DNA of 64,000 nucleotides from Marinobacter halodurans (GCF_004327985.1 NZ_SJDL01000030.1:1-64000), one strand, 5' to 3'. Shown: positions 26,956 to 36,022, numbered from the stretch's first letter. A program made the numbers and translations. The notes: generated from the sequence alone by a model not told the origin.

Positions 26956-28539
26956 ATGGACCGTCGTACCGTGATGAAAATGCTCGCTGCCGCCGGGGTG
27001 CAGGGCCTGCCCCTGTCGGCCCTGTTCCAGAGCTCCCTGGCCAACGCTCGACCGATTGGTGAGCCGCAGGCGTTCAGCTACGCATGGCTCAAGGGGCGGG
27101 CAAGAGAACTGGCCTCCAAGCCATTCAAGTCCCATGAGGGCGAACTGCCGCGATCGCTGAAGAATCTGTCGTGGGATGATTACCAGGCGATCCAGTTTCG
27201 CCCCGAGAAGTCCCTTTGGCAGGACGAGGGCAGCGCCTTCCGGGCTCAGCTGTTCCACCTTGGCCTGTTCTTCAAGACGCCGGTGCATATCTACGAAGTG
27301 ACCGATGGCAAGGCGCAGGAACTGGGTTACGACCCGTCCTATTTCAGTTATTCCGGTAAACAGCCGCTGGGTGATTTACCGGAGGACCTGGGCTTTGCCG
27401 GCTTCCGTATCCAGTTTCACACCAACTTCAAGCTGGACCTGGCCGCGTTCCAGGGGGCCAGCTATTTCCGCGCCGTCGGGAAAGACATGCAATACGGCAT
27501 GTCGGCCCGCGGACTGGCCATCGATACCGCCACGGACCATGACGAGGAGTTTCCGAAGTTCACTGCCTTCTGGCTGGAAAAACCGCAACCGCACAGCACC
27601 AAGCTGACGGTCTACGCGTTACTGGATTCTCCCAGCACCACCGGGGCCTACGTGTTCGACCTCTATCCGGGGCGCAACATGGTGATGGACATCGGCGCCG
27701 CCCTCTATCCGCGTAAACACATCGAGCGGTTGGGTATCGCGCCGCTGACCAGCATGTACCAGGTGGGCGAGAACAATCAGCGCATGGACTACGACTGGCG
27801 TCCGGAAATCCATGATTCCGATGGCCTGGCCATGCACACCGGCGCCGGGGAGTGGATCTGGCGACCACTGGTGAACCCCCGCGGCGTCCGCGTGAATACC
27901 TTTGTCGACAAGAACCCGCGCGGTTTCGGTCTGCTCCAGCGGGATCGCGACTTCGACCATTACCAGGATGACGGCGTCTTCTATGACAAGCGCCCCAGTG
28001 TGTGGGTCGAACCGAAGGAAGACTGGGGCAAGGGCAGCGTCATGCTGGTGGAGCTTCCCACGGTCGATGAAACCTTCGACAACATCGTGGCGTTCTGGAA
28101 CCCCGAGAAACCGCTGGCACCCAACCAGGAGCACCTGTTCTCCTACCGGCTCAACTGGGGTGAACAGGCGCCGGTGAAGCCCTACGAACTGGCCACGGTT
28201 CGTGCGACCCGGACGGGCCTCGGCGGCGTCGTGGGCCAGAAGCGGGAATACTTCTCCTGGCGCTTTGCGGTGGATTTCGCCGGTGGCGCACTGGCTATGC
28301 TGGGCAAGGACGCCAAAGTGGTTCCGGTGATCACCAGCAGCCGGGGCCGCATCGAAATCACCTCGGCGCGTCCGTTACACGAGATCAACGGTTATCGCGC
28401 CATGTTCGACCTGGTACCGGACGATTCCGAGGAGCCGATCGACCTGCGTCTCTACCTGAAACTGGACGACCAGCCCCTGACCGAAACCTGGGTCTACCAG
28501 TACACGCCGCCGCCCAAGGATCAGCGCAAGATCTACTGA
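26956..28539 (+). CDS. opgD: Periplasmic glucan biosynthesis protein D
   Basis: A 527-residue paralogue of OpgG. Its N-terminus MDRRTVMKML followed by a hydrophobic stretch and ANA is a twin-arginine signal, as in E. coli OpgD, so it is exported folded by Tat. The mature protein repeats the MdoG motifs (WDDYQAIQFRPEKSLW, DLGFAGFRIQFH, ASYFRAVGKDMQYGMSARG). OpgD shapes the glucan backbone in the periplasm; recent work on the family describes beta-1,2-glucanase activity. A strong AAAGGAGG precedes the start. It closes the opg operon. Confidence 0.93.
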   Translation: MDRRTVMKMLAAAGVQGLPLSALFQSSLANARPIGEPQAFSYAWLKGRARELASKPFKSHEGELPRSLKNLSWDDYQAIQFRPEKSLWQDEGSAFRAQLFHLGLFFKTPVHIYEVTDGKAQELGYDPSYFSYSGKQPLGDLPEDLGFAGFRIQFHTNFKLDLAAFQGASYFRAVGKDMQYGMSARGLAIDTATDHDEEFPKFTAFWLEKPQPHSTKLTVYALLDSPSTTGAYVFDLYPGRNMVMDIGAALYPRKHIERLGIAPLTSMYQVGENNQRMDYDWRPEIHDSDGLAMHTGAGEWIWRPLVNPRGVRVNTFVDKNPRGFGLLQRDRDFDHYQDDGVFYDKRPSVWVEPKEDWGKGSVMLVELPTVDETFDNIVAFWNPEKPLAPNQEHLFSYRLNWGEQAPVKPYELATVRATRTGLGGVVGQKREYFSWRFAVDFAGGALAMLGKDAKVVPVITSSRGRIEITSARPLHEINGYRAMFDLVPDDSEEPIDLRLYLKLDDQPLTETWVYQYTPPPKDQRKIY

Positions 28540-28552
28540 TTCCCCTCCCGCA

Positions 28553-28594
28553 TTGTCAACAATCCGGACATCCTCTAGTCCGGATTGTTGACAA
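28553..28594. promoter_or_regulatory. Perfect 17-bp inverted repeat, putative GntR operator
   Basis: TTGTCAACAATCCGGAC at 28553-28569 and its exact complement at 28578-28594 flank eight bases. The half-site TTGTCAACAA recurs at 28637, just before the regulator's start. The TTGTCnACAA-like core fits operators of FadR/VanR-type GntR regulators of prp operons, so autoregulation is likely. It could also form an RNA hairpin after opgD, but it lacks a T-run. Confidence 0.72.
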
Positions 28595-28595
28595 A

Positions 28596-28638
28596 AATAA
28601 TATCCGGGCGTAGTTTTCTTGCCATCACGGATATTATT
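28596..28638. repeat. Second inverted repeat before prpR-like gene
   Basis: AATAATATCCG at 28596-28606 is the exact complement of CGGATATTATT at 28628-28638, with 21 bases between. It overlaps a third TTGTCAACA half-site at 28637 and ends just before the ATG at 28649. Probably part of the promoter-operator of the propionate operon. Confidence 0.55.
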
Positions 28639-28648
28639 GTCAACAAAA

Positions 28649-29329
28649 ATGCTTGAGACCGTCACTCCAACGCAAACCCGTGCAGACGAAGCCTTCGAAT
28701 GTCTGCAAACCGCGATCGTCAAGGGCGAGCTGGCCCCGGGCGAAAAGATCGGTGAAGTTGAACTGTGCGAACGCTTCAACCTGACCCGTGGCCCGCTGCG
28801 GGAGGCCCTGGGACGCCTGGAATCACGTGGCCTGCTGGTGCGCCGTCCCCACGCCGGTTTCAAGGTCGTCTCGATCAACGGCGAAGAACTGCTCGAACTC
28901 TATCGTATCCGCGAAGCCATGGAAGGGCTGGCCGCCTGCCAGGCCGCCGAGCGCATGACCGATGCCGAAATCGCCGACCTGCAGCGCTTGCTGGATCGCC
29001 ACGAAGAGATGGTGGACGAAGCGCAGGGACAGGCGTATTACCAGCATGAAGGAGACTATGATTTCCATTACTGCATCGCCATGGGCAGCCGCAACCGGAA
29101 GCTCAGCCAGATGCTCCTGGGTGACCTGTATTACATGGTTCGCCTGTATCGCTACCGGTTGAGCACGTCCGCCGGCCGTCCTCATCGCGCCCTGCGCGAG
29201 CACCGCAGTATTGCCGACGCCATCGCCAACCGCGATGGCGAACTGGCGCAGTTTCTGATGCAGCGTCATATCAACGCGGCACGCCTGAACATCGAGAAAA
29301 AGATTCAGGAAGGTGTCCTGACATTCTGA
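28649..29329 (+). CDS. GntR-family (FadR/VanR type) regulator of the propionate operon
   Basis: A 226-residue regulator. The winged helix occupies about residues 10-75 ([32 protein letters not shown], quoted in part: [17 protein letters not shown]) and a helical FCD ligand-binding domain the remainder, with conserved [12 protein letters not shown] and RQ/H-containing metal-site helices. FCD regulators usually bind a small acid; here 2-methylcitrate or propionate-derived acid would be logical. ATG 28649 is chosen because an upstream TTG frame would run through the operator. It is 13 bases from prpB, matching regulator-first prp operons in Shewanella, Pseudomonas and Marinobacter relatives. Confidence 0.88.
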   Translation: MLETVTPTQTRADEAFECLQTAIVKGELAPGEKIGEVELCERFNLTRGPLREALGRLESRGLLVRRPHAGFKVVSINGEELLELYRIREAMEGLAACQAAERMTDAEIADLQRLLDRHEEMVDEAQGQAYYQHEGDYDFHYCIAMGSRNRKLSQMLLGDLYYMVRLYRYRLSTSAGRPHRALREHRSIADAIANRDGELAQFLMQRHINAARLNIEKKIQEGVLTF

Positions 29330-29342
29330 ACGGGGAGATTTT

Positions 29343-30230
29343 ATGAGCCAGTCACTCACAGCCGGGGCCCGTTTCCGCAAAGCCCTAAAAGAGAGCCATC
29401 CACTTCAGATCGTGGGCACCGTCAACGCCTATTGCGCCATGATGGCGGAAAAGGTCGGCCACCAGGCGATCTACCTGTCCGGTGGCGGCGTCGCGAATGC
29501 GTCTTACGGTCTGCCTGATCTGGGCATGACCACCATGAACGACGTGCTGGAAGACGTGCGTCGCATCACCGCCGTGACCGACGCACCGCTGCTGGTCGAT
29601 ATCGACACCGGCTGGGGCGGGGCATTCAACATCGGCCGGACCATCAGGGAAATGGAACGCGCCGGAGCAGCCGCGGTGCACATCGAGGACCAAGTGGCCC
29701 AGAAGCGTTGCGGTCACCGGCCCAACAAGGAAATCGTCTCCCAGGAAGAGATGGTCGACCGCATCAAGGCCTGTGTGGATGCGCGAACCAACGAGAACTT
29801 CTTCATCATGGCGCGTACCGACGCCTTCCAGCGGGAGGGGCTGGAGCCGGCCATCGAACGGGCCAGGGCCTGCATCGAAGCCGGCGCCGATGGCATCTTC
29901 GCCGAAGCCGTGACCGAACTGGAACACTACCGCGCCTTCTCCGAAGCACTGGATGTGCCGATCCTGGCCAACATCACTGAATTCGGCGCCACGCCGCTGT
30001 ACAACACCAAGGAGCTGGCAGGGGCCGGCGCCGACATGGTGCTGTATCCGCTGAGTGCTTTCCGCGCCATGAACCAGGCCGCGCTGACCGTCTACCGGAA
30101 CCTCCTGGAGAAGGGGGACCAGAAAGACGTGGTCGACATGATGCAGACCCGCATGGAGCTCTACGATTTCCTGAACTACCACGAGTTCGAACAAAAGCTG
30201 GATGCGCTGTTCAAACAGCATAAGGACTGA
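29343..30230 (+). CDS. prpB: 2-methylisocitrate lyase
   Basis: A 295-residue cytosolic enzyme splitting 2-methylisocitrate into pyruvate and succinate, the last step of the methylcitrate cycle. It shows the isocitrate lyase/PEP mutase fold: [13 protein letters not shown] for Mg binding, AVHIEDQ, and the catalytic loop KRCGHRPNK with Cys123 at the same number as in E. coli PrpB. GGGGAGA precedes the ATG. Second gene of the propionate operon. Confidence 0.95.
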   Translation: MSQSLTAGARFRKALKESHPLQIVGTVNAYCAMMAEKVGHQAIYLSGGGVANASYGLPDLGMTTMNDVLEDVRRITAVTDAPLLVDIDTGWGGAFNIGRTIREMERAGAAAVHIEDQVAQKRCGHRPNKEIVSQEEMVDRIKACVDARTNENFFIMARTDAFQREGLEPAIERARACIEAGADGIFAEAVTELEHYRAFSEALDVPILANITEFGATPLYNTKELAGAGADMVLYPLSAFRAMNQAALTVYRNLLEKGDQKDVVDMMQTRMELYDFLNYHEFEQKLDALFKQHKD

Positions 30231-30332
30231 ACGGCTGATTCCCGAATTCGGCGGTTGGCGGCACAACGCCCCAACCGCCAGACACCACAAGACTCGAAAT
30301 AATCGCAAACAACGACGCACAAGGTGACAATC

Positions 30333-31460
30333 ATGGCTGAGAAAAAACAGGGCGGCGCTGGCCTTCGTGGCCAGGTCGCGGGCGCAACCGCACTCTGTAC
30401 GGTAGGTCAGAGCGGAACCGGTCTGACCTACCGGGGCTATGACATTACGGATCTGGCAGGCAACGCCCAGTTCGAAGAGGTGGCCTACCTGCTGCTGCGC
30501 GGCAAGCTGCCGAACCAGCAGGAGCTGGACGCCTACAAGGCCAGGCTGCAGGGCCTGCGGGCGCTGCCGGATGCGCTGAAAGCCGTTCTGGAGCAGATCC
30601 CCGGGGACGCCCATCCGATGGACGTGATGCGCACCGGCTGCTCCATGCTGGGCAACCTGGAGACCGAAGAGGACTTCAGCGAGCAGGATGACAAAATCGA
30701 CCGCATGCTGGCGGTATTCCCGAGCATCATCACCTACTGGTACCGCTTTGTTCACGAAGGTGTGCGCATCGAGACCGACGGCGACTGCGACTCCATCGGC
30801 GGCCATTTCCTGGAGCTGCTGCACGGCAAGAAGCCCAGCGAGCTGCACGAGCGCGTCATGAACGTCTCGCTGATTCTCTATGCGGAGCACGAGTTCAATG
30901 CCTCCACGTTTAGCGCACGGGTCTGCGCCTCCACGCTGTCCGACATCCACAGCTGCGTGACCGGTGCCATCGGCACACTGCGCGGTCCGCTGCACGGTGG
31001 TGCAAACGAGGCGGCCATGGCGCTGATCCAGCAGTTCAAGACCCCGGACGAAGCGGAGCAGGGCCTGCTCGGTATGCTGGGGCGAAAGGAAAAGATCATG
31101 GGCTTCGGCCATGCGGTCTACCGGGAGTCCGACCCGCGTAACGCCATCATCAAGAAGTGGTCCGAAAAACTGGCGCAGGAAGTGGGTGACCAGGTGCTGT
31201 ACCCGGTGTCCGTGCGCTGCGAGGAAGTCATGTGGCGCGAGAAGAAGCTGTTCTGCAATGCGGACTTCTTCCACGCTTCGGCCTATCACTTCATGGGCAT
31301 CCCGACCGAGCTGTTTACGCCGATCTTCGTGATGTCGCGGGTCTCCGGCTGGACCGCCCACGTGAAGGAGCAGCGTGAGAACAACCGGATCATCCGCCCG
31401 AGCGCGGAATACACCGGACCGGATCACGCCGAGTGGCTGCCGATCGAGCAGCGCGCCTAA
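30333..31460 (+). CDS. prpC: 2-methylcitrate synthase
   Basis: A 375-residue citrate synthase-family enzyme condensing propionyl-CoA with oxaloacetate. Diagnostic segments are LTYRGYDITDLA near the N-terminus, GPLHGGANEAAM, GFGHAVYRESDPR with catalytic His, and the C-terminal RPSAEYTGP; the short length and these signatures distinguish PrpC from hexameric GltA. ATG 30333 follows AAGGTG; an in-frame GTG nine bases upstream is less likely. A gap of about 100 bases separates it from prpB. Confidence 0.94.
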   Translation: MAEKKQGGAGLRGQVAGATALCTVGQSGTGLTYRGYDITDLAGNAQFEEVAYLLLRGKLPNQQELDAYKARLQGLRALPDALKAVLEQIPGDAHPMDVMRTGCSMLGNLETEEDFSEQDDKIDRMLAVFPSIITYWYRFVHEGVRIETDGDCDSIGGHFLELLHGKKPSELHERVMNVSLILYAEHEFNASTFSARVCASTLSDIHSCVTGAIGTLRGPLHGGANEAAMALIQQFKTPDEAEQGLLGMLGRKEKIMGFGHAVYRESDPRNAIIKKWSEKLAQEVGDQVLYPVSVRCEEVMWREKKLFCNADFFHASAYHFMGIPTELFTPIFVMSRVSGWTAHVKEQRENNRIIRPSAEYTGPDHAEWLPIEQRA

Positions 31461-31465
31461 GACGC

Positions 31466-31575
31466 TTCCCGCTCTCTCCCGCCAGGGGAGAAAGGCTTAT
31501 CCCCCAGGTTAGAGTTATAAGCTCCCCTTTCCCCTTTGCGGGAGAGGGGCCGGGGGAGAGGGGTATGAAGAGAGA
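31466..31575 (-). repeat. Palindromic interspersed repeat, copy A (inverted)
   Basis: About 110 bases built from two imperfect hairpins (CTCTCCCGCCAGGGGAGA and CCCCTTTGCGGGAGAGGGG) separated by an AT-richer spacer. Its reverse complement aligns with copies B and C: CCTCTCCCCC-GGCCCCTCTCCCGC, spacer, then CTTTCTCCCCTGGCGGGAGAG. It fills the prpC-acnD gap. Type: short mobile or REP-like repeat. Confidence 0.75.
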
Positions 31576-31614
31576 CCAACGCCACACCCGACCCATTATC
31601 GCCAAAGGTCAACC

Positions 31615-34221
31615 ATGAACACTCAATACCGCAAGCCCCTGCCGGGCACCGGCTACGACTATTTCGACACCCGCGAGGCGGTCGACGCCGTCCAGCCCGG
31701 CGCCTACGACAGGCTTCCGTATACTTCCCGTATCCTGGCGGAGCAACTGGTTCGACGCTGTGATCCGGCGTCACTGACCGATTCCCTGAAGCAGCTCATC
31801 GAGCGCAAGCGGGACCTGGATTTTCCCTGGTATCCGGCCCGGGTCGTGTGCCACGACATCCTCGGCCAGACCGCATTGGTCGACCTGGCCGGCCTGCGCG
31901 ATGCCATCGCGGAGAAGGGCGGTGATCCGGCCAAGGTCAACCCGGTGGTGCCCACCCAGTTGATCGTGGATCACTCCCTGGCTGTCGAACACCCCGGCTT
32001 CGAGAAAGACGCGTTCGAGAAGAACCGCGCCATCGAGGACCGCCGCAACGACGACCGCTTCCACTTCATCAACTGGACCAAGACCGCGTTCGAGAACGTG
32101 GACGTGATCCCGCCGGGCAACGGCATCATGCACCAGATCAACCTGGAGAAAATGTCGCCGGTGGTCCAGGTGCGCGACCGGGTGGCCTTCCCGGACACCT
32201 GTGTCGGCACAGACAGCCACACGCCGATGGTGGATGCGCTGGGCGTGATTTCCGTGGGTGTCGGCGGCCTGGAAGCCGAAAGCGTCATGCTGGGCCGCGC
32301 CTCCATGATGCGCCTGCCGGACATCGTCGGCGTGGAGCTGACCGGCAAGCTGCAACCGGGCATCACCAGCACGGACATGGTGCTGGCCCTGACCGAGTTC
32401 CTGCGTAAGGAGCGGGTCGTGGGCGCCTACCTGGAGTTCTTCGGTGCTGGTGCCGACAGCCTGACCGTGGGCGACCGCGCCACCATCTCCAACATGACGC
32501 CGGAGTACGGCGCCACCGCGGCGATGTTCTACATCGACAACCAGACCATCGACTACCTCAAGCTGACCGGCCGCGACGACGACCAGGTGGCCCTGGTGGA
32601 GAAGTTCGCCAGGCACACCGGTCTGTGGGCCGACAGCCTGAAGACCGCCGAGTACGAGCGCGTCCTGAAGTTCGATCTGTCCAGGGTGGTGCGCACGCTG
32701 GCCGGTCCGTCCAATCCGCATGCGCACCTGCCCACGTCCGAACTGGCCCAGCGCGGCATTGCCGGCCAGTGGGAAGAGAAGGAAGGTGAAATGCCGGACG
32801 GCGCGGTCATCATCGCCGCCATCACCAGTTGTACGAACACCTCCAACCCGCGCAACATGGTGGCGGCCGGCCTGATCGCCCGCAACGCCAACAGGCTGGG
32901 GCTGATCCGCAAGCCATGGGTGAAGTCCTCCCTGGCGCCGGGGTCCAAGACCGTCAAGATGTACCTGGAGGAAGCCAGCCTGCTGCCGGAACTGGAACAG
33001 CTCGGCTTCGGTGTCGTCGCCTTTGCCTGCACCACCTGTAACGGCATGAGTGGGGCACTGGATCCGAAGATCCAGCAGGAAGTGGTGGATCGCGATCTGT
33101 ATTCCGTGGCAGTGCTGTCCGGCAACCGCAACTTCGACGGCCGGATACATCCCTATGCCAAGCAGGCGTTCCTGGCCTCGCCGCCGCTGGTGGTGGCCTA
33201 CGCCATTGCCGGGACCATCCGCTTCGACATCGAGAAGGACGCCCTGGGCCACGACTCCGACGGCAACCCGATCCTGCTCAAGGACATCTGGCCCAGCGAT
33301 GAAGAGATCGACGCCATCGTGAGGTCGTCGGTCAAGCCGGACCAGTTCCGCGAGACCTACATCCCGATGTTCGACGTCACCCGCAAGGCCCAGTCCCAAA
33401 CGGACCCGCTCTACGAATGGCGCCCGATGAGCACCTACATCCGCCGCCCACCGTATTGGGAAGGCGCGCTGGCCGGCGAGAAAACTCTCAAGGGTATGCG
33501 GCCGCTGGCGGTTCTCGGTGACAACATCACCACCGACCACCTGTCGCCGTCGAACGCCATCCTGGCCTCCAGTGCCGCCGGTGAATACCTGGCGAAAATG
33601 GGCCTGCCGGAGGAAGACTTCAACTCCTACGCGACCCACCGCGGCGACCACCTGACGGCGCAACGGGCGACCTTCGCCAACCCGAAGCTGCTGAACGAGA
33701 TGGTCCGCGACGAGAACGGTGATGTGAAGCAGGGTTCCCTGGCGCGCATCGAACCGGACGGGAAGGTAGTGCGCATGTGGGAAGCCATCGAAACCTACAT
33801 GGACCGCAAACAGCCGCTGATCATCGTCGCCGGCGCCGATTACGGGCAGGGCTCTTCCCGGGACTGGGCCGCCAAGGGCGTGGCCCTGGCGGGCGTCGAA
33901 GCCATCGTCGCCGAAGGCTTCGAGCGGATCCACCGCACCAACCTGGTGGGCATGGGCGTGATGCCGCTGCAGTTCGAGGAAGGCACCACCCGCAAGACGC
34001 TGGGGATCGACGGCACCGAGACCTTCGACGTGAAAGGCGAGCCGGCACCCCGGGCGACCCTGACGCTCGTGATCCACCGCACCAATGGCGAGAGCCAGGA
34101 AGTTCCGGTCATTTGCCGCCTGGATACGCAGGAAGAAGTCTCCATTTATAAGGCGGGCGGTGTGCTGCAGCGCTTCGCGCAGGACTTCCTGGAGGCTGAG
34201 GCGGATAAGGCGAGTGCTTGA
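31615..34221 (+). CDS. acnD: 2-methylcitrate dehydratase, Fe/S-dependent (AcnD)
   Basis: An 868-residue aconitase-superfamily enzyme. With PrpF it turns 2-methylcitrate into 2-methyl-cis-aconitate in organisms with the AcnD-PrpF branch. The [4Fe-4S] ligands are Cys406 (SCTNTS), Cys472 and Cys475 (ACTTCNG). The swivel domain carries GADYGQGSSRDWAAKG. Overall architecture is that of AcnA/IRP. AAGGTC precedes its ATG. A classical PrpD gene is also present later in the operon. Confidence 0.94.
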   Translation: MNTQYRKPLPGTGYDYFDTREAVDAVQPGAYDRLPYTSRILAEQLVRRCDPASLTDSLKQLIERKRDLDFPWYPARVVCHDILGQTALVDLAGLRDAIAEKGGDPAKVNPVVPTQLIVDHSLAVEHPGFEKDAFEKNRAIEDRRNDDRFHFINWTKTAFENVDVIPPGNGIMHQINLEKMSPVVQVRDRVAFPDTCVGTDSHTPMVDALGVISVGVGGLEAESVMLGRASMMRLPDIVGVELTGKLQPGITSTDMVLALTEFLRKERVVGAYLEFFGAGADSLTVGDRATISNMTPEYGATAAMFYIDNQTIDYLKLTGRDDDQVALVEKFARHTGLWADSLKTAEYERVLKFDLSRVVRTLAGPSNPHAHLPTSELAQRGIAGQWEEKEGEMPDGAVIIAAITSCTNTSNPRNMVAAGLIARNANRLGLIRKPWVKSSLAPGSKTVKMYLEEASLLPELEQLGFGVVAFACTTCNGMSGALDPKIQQEVVDRDLYSVAVLSGNRNFDGRIHPYAKQAFLASPPLVVAYAIAGTIRFDIEKDALGHDSDGNPILLKDIWPSDEEIDAIVRSSVKPDQFRETYIPMFDVTRKAQSQTDPLYEWRPMSTYIRRPPYWEGALAGEKTLKGMRPLAVLGDNITTDHLSPSNAILASSAAGEYLAKMGLPEEDFNSYATHRGDHLTAQRATFANPKLLNEMVRDENGDVKQGSLARIEPDGKVVRMWEAIETYMDRKQPLIIVAGADYGQGSSRDWAAKGVALAGVEAIVAEGFERIHRTNLVGMGVMPLQFEEGTTRKTLGIDGTETFDVKGEPAPRATLTLVIHRTNGESQEVPVICRLDTQEEVSIYKAGGVLQRFAQDFLEAEADKASA

Positions 34222-34239
34222 TCAGGTTCCTCCTTTTTT

Positions 34240-34340
34240 TCGCGAGCCCTTCTGCCACGAGGGGAGAGCGTAGCCAACTCGAGGTTTAAGTAAATTAAGC
34301 CTCTCTCCCCTGGAGGGAGAGAGGTTTGGAGAGAGGGGGG
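34240..34340 (+). repeat. Palindromic interspersed repeat, copy B
   Basis: About 100 bases: a degenerate left hairpin ending GAGGGGAGAG, a spacer with AACTCGAGG, then CTCTCTCCCCTGGAGGGAG and a tail GGAGAGAGGG. Same orientation as copy C. It lies between acnD and the DUF559 gene. Confidence 0.75.
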
Positions 34341-34371
34341 AGCGTCTTGATCCAAAAGCTGGAGATTAAAA

Positions 34372-34764
34372 GTGGTGAAGGAGCACCAATCCCGCGCAAA
34401 GGATCTGCGCGCGAACATGACCGATGCTGAGCATAAGCTGTGGTGGCATCTGCGAGGCCACCGACTCTGTGGCCAGAAGTTTAGGCGCCAGCAGCCCATT
34501 GGCCCCTATATAGTCGACTTCGTTCACTTCGGAGCTCGACTGATCGTCGAGGCCGATGGTGGTCAGCATAACGACAGCGAGTATGACAGGAAGCGCGATG
34601 CCTGGTTGACGGCTAAAGGCTTCCAGGTTCTGCGATTCTGGAACCATGATGTTTTAAAGGATATCGAGACGGTGCTGGAAGTGATTCTTCGTGAGGCTTC
34701 TGCCCCCTCTCCCCCAGCCCCTCTCCCGCGAGGGGAGAGGGGAGTTAACTCGAGGCATGACTGA
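34372..34764 (+). CDS. DUF559 endonuclease-like protein
   Basis: A 130-residue protein of the DUF559 family, a Vsr/PD-(D/E)XK nuclease-like fold. Visible are the helical start AKDLRANMTDAEHKLWWHLR, the core YIVDFVHFGARLIVEADGGQH with acidic residues placed as in the nuclease active site, and FQVLRFWNHDVL. The last 20 residues (from about APSPPAPLPRG) are encoded by repeat copy C, so the native C-terminus was probably altered by the repeat. The start is GTG. It is foreign to the methylcitrate pathway and interrupts acnD-prpF. Its function is unknown; DNA cleavage has not been established for the family to my knowledge. Confidence 0.82.
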   Translation: MVKEHQSRAKDLRANMTDAEHKLWWHLRGHRLCGQKFRRQQPIGPYIVDFVHFGARLIVEADGGQHNDSEYDRKRDAWLTAKGFQVLRFWNHDVLKDIETVLEVILREASAPSPPAPLPRGERGVNSRHD

Positions 34765-34806
34765 GTAAGCCTTTTTCCCTGGAGGGAGAGAGGCTAGGAG
34801 AGAGGG
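34705..34806 (+). repeat. Palindromic interspersed repeat, copy C
   Basis: The best-preserved copy: CCTCTCCCCC, hairpin CCTCTCCCGCGAGGGGAGAGG, spacer GTTAACTCGAGGCATGACTG, second hairpin TCCCTGGAGGGAG and GGAGAGAGGG tail. It overlaps the 3' end of the DUF559 gene and ends just upstream of prpF. Confidence 0.77.
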
Positions 34807-34843
34807 AAAGCCCCAGAACCCAATCTGGACCAGGAATACCAAA

Positions 34844-36022
34844 ATGACCCGCAAACCCCAAATCAGAATCCCCGCCACCTACATGCGTGGCGGCACCAGC
34901 AAGGGCGTGTTCTTCAACCTGACCGACCTGCCGGAAGTGGCGCAGGTACCGGGCGAAGCACGCGATAGGCTGCTGCTGCGCGTCATCGGCAGCCCCGATC
35001 CCTACGGCAAGCAGACCGACGGTATGGGCGGCGCCACCTCCAGCACCAGCAAGACGGTGATCCTGTCGAAAAGCGAAAGCCCGGATCACGATGTGGACTA
35101 CCTGTTCGGTCAGGTCTCCATCGACAAGCCGTTTGTCGACTGGAGCGGCAACTGCGGCAACCTGACGGCGGCCGTCGGCGCCTTTGCCATCAACAACGGC
35201 CTCGTCGACCCGGAGCAACTGCCGGAAAACGGCATCGCCACCGTCCGCATCTGGCAGAAGAACATCGGGAAAACCATCATTGCCCGTATTCCCATGACCA
35301 ACGGGGAAGTCCAGGAAACCGGCGACTTCGAACTGGACGGCGTGACCTTCCCGGCCGCGGAAGTCCAGGTGGAGTTCATGGACCCGGCCGATGGTGAGGG
35401 CGCGATGTTTCCCACCGGCAACGTGGTGGACAACCTGGACGTCCCCGGCGTCGGCACCCTGAAAGCCACGATGATCAACGCCGGCATACCGACCATCTTC
35501 ATCAACGCCGACGCCATCGGCTACGACGGCACCGAGTTGCAGGAAGCCATCAACAACGACGACAAGGCCCTGGCCCTGTTCGAGACCATCCGCGCCCATG
35601 GCGCCGTCAGGATGGGATTGATCGGCGATGTGGCCGAGGCTGCCAACCGACAGCACACCCCCAAGGTTGCCTTTGTGGCACCGCCGAAGGGTTACGTGGC
35701 CTCCAGCGGCAAGGCGATCGCGGCGACTGATATCGACGTGCTGGTCCGCGCCCTGTCCATGGGTAAGCTACACCACGCCATGATGGGCACCGCTGCGGTG
35801 GCCATCGCTACTGCCGCGGCCATTCCGGGCACGCTGGTGAACCTGGCCGCCGGTGGAGGCGATCGCACATCCGTGGTGTTTGGCCACCCGTCGGGCACGC
35901 TGCGTGTCGGGGCCGAAGCCGAGCAGGTGAACGACCAGTGGAGTGCGAAGAAGGCCATCATGAGCCGCAGCGCCCGGATCCTGATGGAAGGCTGGGTGCG
36001 CATTCCAGGCGATGCTTTCTGA
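34844..36022 (+). CDS. prpF: 2-methylaconitate isomerase
   Basis: A 392-residue PrpF-family protein (diaminopimelate epimerase fold, two similar lobes). PrpF isomerises the trans product of AcnD to 2-methyl-cis-aconitate and always accompanies AcnD. Conserved segments include ATYMRGGTSKGVFF at the N-terminus, DGMGGATSSTSKT, DWSGNCGNL around the active site and TVVFGHPSGTLRVG-like SVVFGHPSGTLRVG near the C-terminus. AGGAA precedes its ATG. Confidence 0.94.
   Translation: MTRKPQIRIPATYMRGGTSKGVFFNLTDLPEVAQVPGEARDRLLLRVIGSPDPYGKQTDGMGGATSSTSKTVILSKSESPDHDVDYLFGQVSIDKPFVDWSGNCGNLTAAVGAFAINNGLVDPEQLPENGIATVRIWQKNIGKTIIARIPMTNGEVQETGDFELDGVTFPAAEVQVEFMDPADGEGAMFPTGNVVDNLDVPGVGTLKATMINAGIPTIFINADAIGYDGTELQEAINNDDKALALFETIRAHGAVRMGLIGDVAEAANRQHTPKVAFVAPPKGYVASSGKAIAATDIDVLVRALSMGKLHHAMMGTAAVAIATAAAIPGTLVNLAAGGGDRTSVVFGHPSGTLRVGAEAEQVNDQWSAKKAIMSRSARILMEGWVRIPGDAF

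Noticed and set aside
28553-28594. The 17-bp inverted repeat as a plain transcription terminator for opgD
   Set aside because: No T-run follows on the plus strand and the half-site recurs near the regulator start, so an operator is the better call; a dual role remains open.
29385-31427. 680-codon minus-strand open frame across prpB and prpC
   Set aside because: Spans two well-recognised genes and their gap, with no family motif; an antisense shadow.
31771-34077. 768-codon open frame on the minus strand opposite acnD
   Set aside because: It is the antisense shadow of a GC-rich, fully conserved aconitase-family gene; composition and His/Gln-rich translation are typical of such shadows.
31466-34806. 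The three repeats as a CRISPR array
   Set aside because: Copies are about 100 bases, imperfect, in both orientations and kilobases apart; no regular spacers.
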